Of a DNA stretch of 32,491 nt, positions 17,304-27,723 are shown in pieces. The notes under the pieces were generated by a model that searched no databases, was not told the origin of the DNA, and worked only from the letters and a program-made list of their open reading frames with translations. The DNA comes from Zygnema cylindricum (taxonomy: Eukaryota > Streptophyta > Zygnematophyceae > Zygnematales > Zygnemataceae), in the NCBI GenBank assembly GCA_037447655.1, contig JBBHKE010002632.1, forward strand, positions 560,477 to 592,967. The letters run 5' to 3'. Made by a program: the position numbers and the translations under genes. Each line of letters opens with the position of its first letter. Position 1 is the stretch's first letter.

Positions 17304-18029
17304 TTGTAGGGTACCTATTTTTGGTGGTATAGGATTCATTTATTGAGAGACAATCATGCAAGGTGCTCTCTTCGAGAAACACTCATGGGGGATCATATAT
17401 AGACATGCGAAATGTCCATCACTAATTTTAGGAGTGCTATCAAGTTTTTGAGGAAATCGTTTTTTAGTTGGATCATGACAAATAAATTAACCACGGTGGA
17501 GGAATATAATGATGGGTAAAGCATCGTCTTAGAAAAAAGAAAGGAGAAGTCAACACCAATAGCTTTTCCTCTAATTTTGCATCAACCTAACAAAAAATTG
17601 AGGAAAACCATGAGGCACTTAGGACAACAAAAATATGGTTCCAAACCATTTCATCCTCCAACATATCACACAAAAAATTGCACCTCCTATCCTCGATGTC
17701 CTTATAACTGCAAATCTGTAGGATTCTCTTGTCAAAATATAGAGAAGCGCAACCATTCAGCAAACAAAAATTAGCAGATCAGAAGTTGAAAGTTTATTAA
17801 TATAAAAGAGGAAACATGTCAAACTTTTACAATGACCTGTTAGGGATGTTTATCGAGCTTGAAGTACAAGAAATGAGGAAATAGAGAAGGAGAAGGTAAA
17901 TACTTTGAAAATAAAATTGCCAGACGAGTATGAGAATATTGTTAACAAATTGCAAGATTTGCTACATGACCGATAGTAGGAATGATCCCAGTACGTGAGA
18001 AAGCAATGGAGATCTAGAGAGAAGGTAAA
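17304..18029 (+). pseudogene. Leader and gag remnant behind LTR F
   Basis: The clear part is 17764-18029: QQKLADQKLKVY, NMSNFYNDLLGMFIELE, and then a region corresponding to VNTL and YENIVNKLQDLLHD, following the gag at 25087-25548. 17304-17763 should hold leader and gag N-terminus but is too decayed to align; a short frame at 17577-17774 (KNCTSYPRCPYNCKSVGFSC) is cysteine-rich but not a recognisable family. The segment stops at GAAGGTAAA, where LTR A4 begins. Confidence 0.6.
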
Positions 18030-19115
18030 TGTTGTCCATAGCCCATTTCAGCCATGGATTACTCTTGGAAGCACGACAGACTACCCCCAATATAGTTGTG
18101 TTTCCGAAAGCACAAATTACTCCACAATAAACAAAATCATCTCAAACTGCACCAATATGTAGTATATAACTGACAGTGAAAACTCAAAAAGTAAAATCTA
18201 AATCCACCGAGGAATGTAGAAGATATAAGCTCCAGAGTTTCCCAAAAACACTTGATAGCTTCTCAAACTAATCAGGTAGACTTCTCACATAATTCTATAA
18301 AAATTGCAGATAAGACCAATACTTCACACACATATAGTTTCTGGATCATAAAATACATCCATATAGTTTCACATCAAAACATCAATCAGAGTGATCATAC
18401 TAACAGGTCAAAATTGCAAAAAAATAGCCTGCCATGTCTTAGATTAACTTAGCCGTGATGAGTAAAATAGTCTAAGTTCTACAAGTTATACTTAGCAAGT
18501 TCACTACTCAATGTAAGGAGGCATACCAGTTGTATGTTATCTACCAACTACCTAAATTATTGTGAGTATACGTGAATAATTAGAGGTATGTTACAGTGAC
18601 TAAATCTACACTAATGAACTAATTAGCAAAAAGACAAACCTCTGTTATATAGAATATGTACACCGACACCTCCGCAAAGTCAACTTGCTTAGTCACTTGA
18701 GATCTTCTTATGAATCTCGTCCACCGACTTGACTTGTAGCAACCGCAACTGCGTTGTCAACTTCGTCAGAACTGTGTTGTCACATGCCTGTATATATATT
18801 CAAAAATAACCGCAGCTTTGTCGCACCTGCGTTGTCCTATTTAAAGTACACTTGTCTCAAAATAGATGCGCTGTATTGGCGGCGCATATTTCAACGTTTT
18901 GTTCATTTGAAATCAGATCGCTTCGCAATCCGCCGTCCATTTCTTACCGCGTGTTCACACCACTCAATAAGTCCCTTATTTTACTTTAGTATTATCCGTA
19001 CGTTCGCTCCCCCAATCCGTGAATCCATTTAAACCTCCACATTAATAATATATGCATGAGATATCGCACGCGTACAAAATGTCAAGTTCGCACAAAAATG
19101 AGTTTCAAAACAACA
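18030..19115 (-). mobile_element. Family A LTR on the minus strand (A4)
   Basis: Reverse-complement relative of LTRs A2 and A3. Plus-strand ends TGTTGTCCATAGCCC (18030) and TTCAAAACAACA (19115) give an inverted TGTTGT...ACAACA pair. The conserved ATG-containing 3' end (CAGCCATGGATT on the plus strand, about 18050) is present. Flanks GTAAA and ATAAA match at 4 of 5 bases, but the host sequence on the two sides is not contiguous: both sides carry the same portion of gag. Confidence 0.8.
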
Positions 19116-20350
19116 ATAAAGGTATGCAAGCCGTAGGGCTGTTTATAGAGCTTAAAAGTGCAAGAAAGAAGAAACACAAAAGGAGAAGGTGAATACTTTG
19201 ATAATAAAACAGTTGGAAAAGAATGAGAATATTTTGAACAGAGTGCAAGATCTTCGAGATGACCGATGGATTGGGAATCAGTAGTAGAAATGATCTTAAT
19301 ATGTGAGATTACAATAGAGACTTAGAGAGGAGGTAATTGTATTCAAGCCCTTGCAAGAAAGACAGATTTAAAGAATACGGGCTCCAAGGAACCACACAAA
19401 AAATTTGGGGGAGAAGACCAAGGACCTAAAACAGATGGATCAACAATGTTTCCTCTTAAAAAAATGTCTTATTTCTGTAAAAATCCTTGACATTATATGG
19501 CTCATGTGCAACCAATTGGTGGAACTAAAGTAAAACCATAGCAAATGAAATCAAATCCTGAATGAAAGAAAAATGCATTTGTGGCAACACAAGTGCGAGA
19601 GGACAAGATAGAGGAGCTCTATGAGAAGGTCAAATATCTTCTCTTAAACAAACAACTTGAGAAAAAAAAGACTCAATTTGAGATTCTAACAAGGCAATAA
19701 TATTCCTTGAGAGATATAAAAAAGTCTCTTAAAGATAATTGGATTATAGAGTGTGGTGCTTCTATGCATATGTGCAAAGAGAAAAGGTGGTTTACCAAAC
19801 TTAGGAAAATCGTATCAATTGAGATAGAGTATGTAGATAGGAGAATTGTGAACTGTTGCTTAGAGGGATCTGTGGATCTAAAATTTCATGTAAAGGGACA
19901 AGTGTTTGTAGTCACTCTGTTACATGTCCTCTATGTACCTCAGATTAACAAAAAAATTATATCAAAATCTATGTTGGATGATAATGGTTTTGAGACAAAC
20001 ACAAAAAAATGAGTTTTTAGAACAAGCATTGAGAGTACTATCTATTTTACACTTGTGAACCGAAGTCAAAGAATATTCAAACGGATAACGAGTTATGAAA
20101 AAAGGCTTCTGTATTCTTGTGCAAATGAAATGATGATATGGCATAAAAGACAAGGCATGTGAATACAAATAGATTAAAAGAAATAATAAGAAAAATAGTG
20201 ATAGAGGGAATGAAGTTTAGGGATAACGAGATCTTAGGTAATTATATCGTATGTGCCCAAGGAGAGATACACAAACTTCCTTTTCCTAAATTTGCCACCT
20301 ATAGGGAGTGAATATATCAGCTTAGTTCACACTAACATATGGGAGCCAGC
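19116..20350 (+). pseudogene. Plus-strand copia host: gag end, protease, GAG-pre-integrase
   Basis: In order: gag (LFIELKSARK, ENILNRVQDLRDDR), a knuckle MSYFCKNP*HYMAHVQ (about 19465-19515) with a stop in place of one residue, a Leu/Lys-rich spacer, then protease at 19707-20012 where the active site reads IIECGASMHMC, so the catalytic D-S/T-G has become E-C-G. HVLYVPQINKKIISKSML is the conserved C-terminal protease strand. 20170-20350 carries the pre-integrase signature CAQGEIHKLPFPK and the start of integrase, HTNIWEPA, with catalytic Asp changed to Asn. It is interrupted at 20350 by element B and resumes at 26756. Confidence 0.85.
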
Positions 20351-21331
20351 TGTAATTTTGTGACCTCCATTGGTCCACAGATTGTCCAACTTATAATGAA
20401 GCCTCTAAGATAATATTTTATCTTTTGACTTTGGCAATAAATAAGTGCCACCGTGGCTTACAAAAACTTTGACCGACTACACCCGTGTGTAGCCTTGACT
20501 CCCATAAGTCTAAAAAAATTCACTGAAAAACCACTAAAATTGCTCACCTGAACATTAAGTTATGGCTAGCCAAAGATGGACTATAAATACAGATGCACTC
20601 TGAGAGAGGCGGAAACCTAATTATTTCTAAGTCCTTATCTCTCTCTTTGAACCTAATACTAGTGTACCTTAGCCAATAAAAAGATTGTAAGGTATAAGAA
20701 GGTACAGGTAACACTGTACTTCTAGTACCGCCATAGTACAACATGGCCGCATGGCCGCTCCGCTAACACGTGTTAATTCCAGAGCCGTAATTGCACCATC
20801 TGTAATATCCGCTATTTGATCCTAGCTTGCTATTTGTCGTTCGTCGACATTTGTCTACAAACTGCCAAATGTCTTCTCTGTAATTTTGGCGCCTTTGCGA
20901 GATGTCGATTGCGAACCTTATTTAATTTTGTCCGTTGAAATTCGATGTTGTTTTGTTTATTTTGTATGATTCTTTATTTTGTGCGGTCCAATACAAATTA
21001 TGTTCACTTCGTCTTGTATATGTTGAATGAAGTATGCCATCGTGTTACAATTTAATAATTTATCAAACCCGATACGTGCATCGATTTACCAAGACCTAAT
21101 GGATAAGGTAAAGGGCTACAATTGTTGTTATCCGAGTAGTCATAGGGTCAAGTTCTATCCTCGGCATCTATATTTTGCAAGGAGCTATGTTGCATACTTC
21201 CTATGCCTGTCTCTTTCTCTTTTTAAGACAGCCATGGCTGCCTGCGAGTCCTCGATGGCTACGACAAGTATGATGACTGTAGTAAGCTCCTCGACCATAA
21301 AAGATAAAATATAAAATACCATTTTTCAACT
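20351..21331 (-). mobile_element. 3' LTR of element B
   Basis: 981 bp, alignable throughout with 25748-26750. In element orientation it begins AGTTGAAAAATGG (the canonical T is mutated) after a polypurine tract and ends AATTACA. A stem CTACACCCGTGTGTAG (20477-20492) is conserved in the other LTR (25873-25888) and lies in the predicted transcript leader. A plus-strand open frame at 21027-21314 is matched at 26428-26646 only because the LTRs are copies. Confidence 0.9.
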
Positions 21332-21346
21332 CTCCCTTTATTTTCT
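21332..21346 (-). other. Polypurine tract of element B
   Basis: On the minus strand AAAATAAAGGGAGA directly precedes the 3' LTR; it is the expected primer for plus-strand DNA synthesis. Confidence 0.75.
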
Positions 21347-21411
21347 AGTTTATCTTTAGCTTCTGTCCACAATTTTTCTGTACAAAATATCAATTTGGGA
21401 GGAGGAACCGG

Positions 21412-22884
21412 CTAAGTCATCATATTTGCTACCATTTCACCATCCAGTCTATATTCCAAACTAATTATTTTATTCTAAACCTTCTCTCTTAGAAAGCTCA
21501 AATGAATATCCATATGCTTTGCTTTAAAGTGATGCTTTGGGTTTGCTGCAATTTCAATCGTTGCTTGATTATCACATTATATATTTTACACTCCATTCCT
21601 CATATATCAAAGTTATTAAAGCAAGGATTTCACCCATATTAATTCTTTCACAACCAAACAAGAGAACATATACTCAACCTCCATGGTGGACTAAGCAATC
21701 ACCTTTTGTTGTTTGTTTCTCCAACAACAAGTCCCATTCCCAACATACAACATATACCTAGAAGTAAACCTCCTCATCAGAGTATCCCCATAACTAGCAT
21801 CACTTCAGGTGGTGATGTCAATATTATCCACCCCCAAATGCTACCACAGATCTCTCATTCTTATCAAGAACCACATGACCATTTTGGCCGCTTCCCAATC
21901 TTTCTTTCTAGGATCATTAAGACTCCTACTTAATATCTCTACACGTGTTGTTATATCAAGACGAGTATAGTTCATGAAATAGATTAAACTACCCACAACC
22001 TGTCAGTATGGAATAGTTTGTATAAAATCAATTGGAATAGTTTGTATAAAATCAATTTCCTCTGGTCTTAACTCATTATCCAAGATCGTGACTAACTTTT
22101 TTGAGCTCCCCTCATTACCCTTCTCTAAATCCATGGGAGTTGTACAACTATTTGCTTTATCCATTTGAAAAATTTCAAGCATATTTCCTATTGCTTCATT
22201 TGGTGTAAGCCTAATTGTTCTCTTCTCTCTAACCCTTTCCATCTGAATTCCCAAAATGTCTTTTGCCTCTCCTAAGTCTTTCATTTCAAATCTACTCTTT
22301 AGATCCTTTTTCAATTCATTAATTTTCATCATTGATTTACTCAAAAGAAGCAAATCATCAACATAGATGGCAATGAAAATTATACCTTCCTCATCCTCGA
22401 ATAATAAAATGGAATGATCTAAACTGATTCAGATATATCCCAAACTCGTCAAAAACTCGTGCAACTCCTTGTTTGATTGTCGAGGAGCTTGCTTAAGTCT
22501 ATAAAGAGACTTGATAAATATGCACACCTTATGTTCTTCTCCTTTCTCCACGAATCCTTCCGGCTGCCGCATGGAGATTTCTTTTTCTAATTCTCCGTGT
22601 AAAAAAGCGGTTTTGATGTCCATCTGGGGCACTTCTATGTCTTCCACTACTATTAGACTAAGTAGAATCAGGACAAAGGGAAATCTATTAACCGGAGCGA
22701 AGGTCTCCTCATAATTGTTTCCCTCCTTGTGTATGAATCCCTTTGCCACTAATCTGGCGTTGAATCGCTCGATAGTGTTTTCCACATTGAGTTTCAACTT
22801 AAATACCCACTTGCATCTTATTGACTTTCTGTTTAGAGGAAAATCCACCAACTCCCATGTGTCTGCTTCCATAATAGAAGCCAT
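21412..22884 (-). pseudogene. Reverse transcriptase and RNase H of element B
   Basis: A single frame runs through both domains. RT: WELVDFPLNRKSIRCKWVFK, YEETFAPVNRFPFV, MDIKTAFLHGELEKEI (first catalytic Asp), KSLYRLKQAPRQ and YVDDLLLLSK (catalytic pair, 22350-22370, intact), then FEMKDLGEAKDILG. Thumb and connection to 22003 include an 8-residue duplication (IDFIQTIP twice, DNA 22010-22057). RNase H from about 22000 down: SDASYGD, RRFTSRYML, STMEVEY, HMDIHLSF. Stops at 22429 and 22003 fit CGA-to-TGA changes; more stops accumulate towards the end. The RT copies element RNA in cytoplasmic particles. Confidence 0.93.
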
Positions 22885-23474
22885 CTCATCATTAATGGAT
22901 GTTATCCATCTATTACGTTCGAGACTATTAATTGCTTCCGAGTAAGTTTAGGGTTCGCTCAAATGTGACAACTTAGTTACCTTGTTGTTCACTTGTCTCT
23001 CTTGAAGCCTCTTGCTGCTCCTCCTTCTTCATTCATACTGTGATATTAGAATAGAGGGTAATCTCGGGTTTCTCCGAACGACTTCATCTTCTCCTCTATC
23101 AGCGAAGTCCATCTCTGGACGTTCATCATCCATTTCCGGTCTTTCCTCATTTTTTTCTTCAGTTTGAATGTAAAGTTGAAACTCCAAAAGAGGGTCACTC
23201 TCGGTCCTTTTTTTCTCTTCCTCTGCAAGGTCAGGCTAAACCGGAGTTCGGTTAGAAGAATTTGAATCTAACTCATTATTATAATCAATTATACTTTTAA
23301 CCGGTGTTGTGTATTTAAAGGGATGTATGGACTTTCCTTCATCCATGACTATCAAGTGTTTACTAGAATGATATTTTCTCTTCCGATATCACAATCTCTA
23401 AATCCGTTTACATTTTCATCATACCCAAGTAGGTATTCGGGCCTTCCTCTTGCATCTAACTTCCAAACAGATTT
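22885..23474 (-). pseudogene. Element B integrase-RT linker
   Basis: Minus-strand reading gives a charged, Glu/Arg/Asp-rich region (RPEMDFADRGEDE and RRNPRLPS types of residue, 23040-23160), equivalent to RRNSRFPSIL at 27628-27657 in the plus-strand host. It contains stops and frame changes and no enzymatic motif. This variable stretch normally holds the integrase C-terminus. Confidence 0.65.
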
Positions 23475-24203
23475 TTATGTGTTTAGACTAAACACTTGAC
23501 TTCTGAACACCATTAAGTGTGAAATATTAGGGTTTCTCCCGGTCCATCTTTCATAAGGTGTTTGTCCTTTTACGGCTGAGGCAATGACTCTATTTCTGAG
23601 ATAGTTAGCACAATTCATAGCTTCTACCCAATTTTTTTTTCTTATCTTTTTATCTGACAACATACCACGGGCACTATCACTTAATGATTGATTTAGTCTC
23701 TCGGCTACACCATTTTGTTCTCGATTCTTTGGAACAGTCTTCTGGTGTAGAGCCCTTTCCTCTTTCAAAAAAACCTCAAACTCATAAGAAGTGTATTCCC
23801 CCCCATTATCACTCCTCATTCTCTTTGTTGGTGTCTCATGAAGGTTGTCACTCCATGCTTTATACTCTTTAAAATATGTCAAAGCCTCAAATTTGTTTTT
23901 CAAGAAATATACTCTAGAGTATATAGACCAATCATCTATGATAGTAAGCATAAATCTTTTCCCTCCAACTGATGGCACTTTGGTCAATCTCCTTATGTCA
24001 GTATGAATCAAATCTAAAACGTTTTCACCCTTATATGTTGCAGTTTTTGGGAAAGGCAATCTATAGGCCTTGCCTAGAGCACATCCACTAGAATCGTCCA
24101 AGGTCTCATTATCTCCAAATTGCATTCCCTCAACTACATCCATTTTTTTCATTTCTTTTAATCTATCTAGATGCACATGTCCCAATCTTTTATGCCACAT
24201 CAT
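23475..24203 (-). CDS. Integrase of element B (open fragment)
   Basis: Open for 242 codons. Zinc region: WHKRLGHVHLDRL supplies both His (residues 4 and 9), but the CxxC pair reads SSGC, so the first Cys (residue 38) is lost. CALGKAYRLPF is the pre-integrase signature. The catalytic core keeps the full D,D-35-E triad: HTDI (Asp 69), SDNGGEY (Asp 132) and GVAERLN (Glu 168), followed by NYLRNRV and GQTPYERWTGRNP. It inserts element DNA into chromosomes. It is the best preserved enzyme domain in the window, but it is separated by stops from the rest of pol. Confidence 0.93.
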   Translation of the reverse strand: MMWHKRLGHVHLDRLKEMKKMDVVEGMQFGDNETLDDSSGCALGKAYRLPFPKTATYKGENVLDLIHTDIRRLTKVPSVGGKRFMLTIIDDWSIYSRVYFLKNKFEALTYFKEYKAWSDNLHETPTKRMRSDNGGEYTSYEFEVFLKEERALHQKTVPKNREQNGVAERLNQSLSDSARGMLSDKKIRKKNWVEAMNCANYLRNRVIASAVKGQTPYERWTGRNPNISHLMVFRSQVFSLNT

Positions 24204-24360
24204 TAAGTCGCTTACACCGGCATATTAAACTCTCGTCTTCCCATTACTCAAATTCAGCCTAAACATTCCTTGGCTACCCTTTTCAGCTCTGAAGTACACT
24301 TTATTCTTATAGCTAGCAACAAAGACTCTTTCTTAGATCAAGTCTCAAAACCCTTATCAT

Positions 24361-24600
24361 CTATGACCGAGTAGAGATAAGATTTTTGTTCAACTCTGGA
24401 ATAAAAAGAACATGTGAGAAAGTGACTATGAATGTCTTACCATCAACTAAGACTCTTATATCCACAAATGCCACTAAATTAGTGGTTACTGTTCTCCATC
24501 CATATACTCTATCTCTATAGTGGGGATTTTTCTCATTTTGAAAAACAATGGTTTTTCTCTGCACATATGCTTACAGGCTCCTAAATCAATAATCGAACCT
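24361..24600 (-). pseudogene. Protease of element B
   Basis: The active-site region reads IIDLGACKHM (24565-24592), with D-L-G in place of D-S-G, compatible with one TCA-to-TTA change. The C-terminal part TFIVTFSHVLFIPELNKNLIS is typical of copia aspartic proteases, which cut the gag-pol precursor. A frame change separates the two parts. Loss of the Ser/Thr next to the catalytic Asp should impair activity. Confidence 0.85.
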
Positions 24601-25080
24601 TCTTAACAAGCTTCTTTTACTCCACCGAAAGCACACTTTTGCCTCATTATAATCTCCGGCTAAACTTTCACCTCTAGCTCCTCATTGAAGAAAAGTTCTC
24701 AATCGTCCTCATTGGAATCCTCTCCCATGACTTGTGTTACCACAATCTACTTTCCTGTGGCTGATTTTCCAATCCATCCCTCCATTAATCTTAACTCTGT
24801 CAATTTAATACACTCCCCCATGTTAATACACTCCCCCATGTTATATCCTGACTTCTTACAAAAAGTGGCAAAGCCCTTTCGGATGCCTCGATCTAGATCC
24901 ATCCGATGGGTTTCCTCTTCGTCCTCCACCAAAATTTCCATAAGGTTTATTGGAATCCTTACCCCCCCAATAAGTTCCAGCAAGGAATGTTTCAACACTC
25001 TTTCCTCTCCGAATCTCAGTTGTGCTTTCCCAAGCCAAAATCATCCCCACAACATAGTTTCATATCCATCGATCATCTAG
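24601..25080 (-). pseudogene. Element B gag nucleocapsid and gag-protease spacer
   Basis: Minus strand: a Gly/Arg/Asn-rich basic stretch (YGNFGGGRRGNPSDGSRSRH, 24890-24960), then CHFL.KSGYNMGECIN (about 24835-24880), a knuckle with His replaced by Tyr and one Cys altered. An 18-bp tandem duplication (24805-24822, 24823-24840) repeats the residues MGECIN. The spacer to protease carries WIGKSATGK and an acidic run. Confidence 0.75.
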
Positions 25081-25086
25081 CAAGTT

Positions 25087-25548
25087 TTAAACCTTGTTAA
25101 CAATATTTTCATAAACATATAGGAGTTTTATCAACAATGTATTCACCTTCTCTTTCACGGTCTCCCGTTTCCCTACGCTCTCCAACTCTATAAAAAACCC
25201 AGCCAAGTCATTACAAAAGTCTAACATCTTTCCGTTTTTGTACACATATTCATGTACCTTATGATCAGCCAGCTTTTGCTGTTGAATCATAGCGCTCTTG
25301 TAAATGTTGACAAGAGCCTCCCACCACTCGTCGGCCTTGTCCACAAGAGGATTTGCTTTAGCCAATGCTTGAGTGAGACACTTGAGAATAAAATGATTTG
25401 CCACGATGTTGTTGAAATCCTTGATTTCAGTATCATTTGCCTCGGTTTTTATAACATTTACTACCAAAACTAATCTAGTAGCCATCGGTGTGAGTTTCTC
25501 CTTCTCCTTCTTATTTCTTATGTCTGAGTCGATGCTTTCTCCTACCAC
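25087..25548 (-). CDS. Gag (capsid part) of element B
   Basis: Open for 153 codons from ATG at 25548, 199 bases downstream of the 5' LTR. The second methionine (MATRLVLVV) may be the real start since homology begins there. Helical UBN2-like residues: ANHFILKCLTQALAKANPL, DEWWEALVNIYKSAM, QQKLADHKVHEYVY, FCNDLAGFFIELESVGKRE, KVNTLLIKLLYVYENIVN. It forms the particle shell. It stops before the nucleocapsid, where a frame change occurs. Confidence 0.85.
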   Translation of the reverse strand: MVGESIDSDIRNKKEKEKLTPMATRLVLVVNVIKTEANDTEIKDFNNIVANHFILKCLTQALAKANPLVDKADEWWEALVNIYKSAMIQQQKLADHKVHEYVYKNGKMLDFCNDLAGFFIELESVGKRETVKEKVNTLLIKLLYVYENIVNKV

Positions 25549-25732
25549 CTCTGCCTCTGCAGATCCTCATGTGAATCAAGATCCTCATAACCCTGATGGA
25601 ATTCCCTATTTTGCAGTCGGCTGACGCACACGACCGCTCACAATGCCCTATAGCCGTTTTTCAAACAATTCACCCATCATCATGGTTTCCCAATATATAA
25701 ACCTTGTTCCATTGAAAATGAGAACCTTAAAG

Positions 25733-25747
25733 GGTGGGCCCCTAACC
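25733..25747 (-). other. Primer-binding site of element B, internal initiator tRNA-Met
   Basis: On the minus strand GGTTAGGGGCCCACC follows the LTR end AATTACA directly. Its complement matches GGTGGGCCCATAACC of the plant initiator tRNA-Met anticodon arm at 14 of 15 positions. The best preserved example in the window. Confidence 0.8.
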
Positions 25748-26750
25748 TGTAATTATGTGACCTCCATTAGTCCACATAATATCCAGCTTTTATGAAGCCT
25801 CTAGGATAATATTTGCACTTTTGACTTTGGCGATGAATAAGTGCCACTCTGGCACGCAAAATTTTTGACGGACTACACCCTTGTGTAGCGTGGACTCCCT
25901 TGAGTTCGCAGCAAAAAGAATCAGTGAAATTGCTCACTGAGCATTAAGATATGGTTGGCCAAATATGGTTTATAAAAACAGAAGCACTTTGGGAGAGGAC
26001 GAAACCTAATTTTTTTAAGGCCTTATTTCTCTCTATGAACCTACTACTAGTGTATCTTAGCCAATAAAAAGATTGTAAGGTACAAAAAGGTACAGATAAC
26101 GCAAAATGGTATAGGTAACACATTACTTTTTATACGACAATAGTACGGCATGGCTACTCCACTAACCCGTGTCAGTTTCCGAGCCGTAATTGCTCCCTCT
26201 GTAATATCCACTATCTAATCGTAGATTGCCACGTGTCGTCCGCTGACATTTGTTGACAAATTGCCAAATGTCGTGTTTGTAATTTTGGCGCCTATGCGAG
26301 CCGTTTATCGCAAACAACATTTAATTTCGTTCGTTGAAATTCGATGTTGTTTCGTTTATTTCGTGTGATATTTTTTTTTCGTGCGGTCTAGTACGATTTA
26401 TGTTCACTTCGTCCCGTAATATGTTAAATGAAGTATGCCGCTGCGTTACAATTTAATAATTTGTCAAACCGGATACATGCATCGATTTACCAAGACCTTA
26501 TGGATAAGGAAAAGGTTTACGTCGGCAATTATTCGAGAGTTCATAAGGTCAAATCCTATCCTCGACATCTTTTTTATGCAAGAGGCTTTGTCGCCTTCTT
26601 CTTATGCGTGCCTTGTTCTCTTCTTGAGACTACCATGGCTGGCTAAGAAAACCATGGCTGCCTGGTAGGCCTTAGTGACTACGATAAGTATGAAGATTGT
26701 AGTAAGCTCATATACCATAAGAGATAAAATATAAAATACCATTTTCAACA
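25748..26750 (-). mobile_element. 5' LTR of element B
   Basis: 1003 bp, TGTTGAAAATGG (26750 downwards) to AATTACA (25748). TTTTTATAAACC at about 25970 is a likely TATA box, with the transcript start expected a little downstream. The stem at 25873-25888 falls in the leader. Antisense open frames inside are incidental. Confidence 0.9.
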
Positions 26751-27723
26751 CTATCTAAAGATCCGTCACCTTGTGGGAAAAGTTATATGTTGACGATTAC
26801 AAATTACTGGTCTAGATATTCTGCATTATATTTTCTTACCCATAAATCTAAGGCTGCAAATCGCTTTATAGAATATAAGGCATGGAGTGAAATATTATAT
26901 CGAATAAGAGAATAAGAATTTAAAATAGAAGAGAATATACCTCAAATCAGTTTGAAGAATATTTGAGAACAAAAGGGATTTAACACCAAAAAATTGTTCC
27001 AAATAACCTTGAGAGAATGAACTCGCTGAAAAGCTAAATAGAACTCTTGGTGACAGAACAAGGTGTATGCTTAATGATAAAAATATTGGAAGACGGTTGT
27101 AGGCTGAAGCTATGAACTGTAAAAATTATATCAGAAACAAAGTTCCTGTTGTCAAAAACTTGACACCATATGAGTGATGGACTGGAACAAAACCAAAATC
27201 TGTCTCATTTAAAGGTCTTTGGTAGTCAAGTGTATAGTCTATTACTCACAAGGCAAACTGGAAACTAGATGCAAGATGGAAGCCGAAATATCTAAAGGGA
27301 TATGATGATGATGTAGAGGGGTATATAGTATATGATCTTGAGAAGAAAGACATAATTATGGTAAATCATCTTGTAGTGAATGTTGAAGGAAAATTTGTAG
27401 ATCCTTTCAAATATACCAAAGTGATAGAAATCAGAATTGAAAGTGATCAGGAAAAAGAGATAGACGCTCTTCTAGGGGAGACAACTCAAGAAGGAAAACT
27501 TGATCAAGTTGTGACTCCAAAAGAAAAAAAAAAAAAATTTGAAGATGTAATTTTGACCGAAATTGAAATAAAGGGAGAAAGAGAAACACAAATGGCATCT
27601 ATAGATAGGGGAGAAGAAAAGAAGGAAAGAAGAAATTCAAGGTTTCCCTCTATACTAGTTAAACATGTGGACATACCCAAAGTCCTATTTAAGCATAATA
27701 ACCTACTACTAAGACTAAACTAA
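26751..27723 (+). pseudogene. Plus-strand copia host: integrase core and linker
   Basis: Picks up exactly where 20350 stopped: KDPSPCGKSYMLTITNYWSR, FLTHKSKAANRFIEYKAWSE, then a damaged DNGGEY region, NELAEKLNRTLGDR, AEAMNCKNYIRNKVPVVKNL, and WTGTKPKS. From 27358 an open 121-codon linker follows (MVNHLVVNVEGKFVDPFKYT, acidic Glu/Lys stretches, RRNSRFPSIL). Catalytic Asp 2 is not recognisable; frames alternate. The host RT that should follow is missing its first part. Confidence 0.85.

Larger units (their letters stand above)
20351..26750 (-). mobile_element. Structurally complete Ty1/copia element B
   Basis: About 6.4 kb, minus strand: 5' LTR 25748-26750, primer site 25733-25747, gag, knuckle, protease, integrase, RT, RNase H, polypurine tract and 3' LTR 20351-21331. 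It sits in the integrase of the plus-strand host. CCAGC (20346-20350) and CTATC (26751-26755) are a decayed 5-bp target duplicate; deleting the element plus one duplicate restores an integrase frame of exactly the expected length. The two LTRs differ at roughly 15-20% of sampled positions, so the insertion is old. Many nonsense changes make it inactive. Confidence 0.92.

Noticed and set aside
17577-17774. Small cysteine-rich secreted protein
   Set aside because: No signal peptide, it lies in a gag leader region, and its frame is not supported by any relative in the window.
21027-21314. Plus-strand open frame conserved with 26428-26646
   Set aside because: Both lie at the same place in the two LTRs of element B, antisense to it. 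Similarity follows from LTR duplication, not from selection on a protein.
24685-25080. Plus-strand Ser/Pro-rich frame
   Set aside because: Shadow of the Gly/Arg-rich nucleocapsid region of element B on the minus strand.
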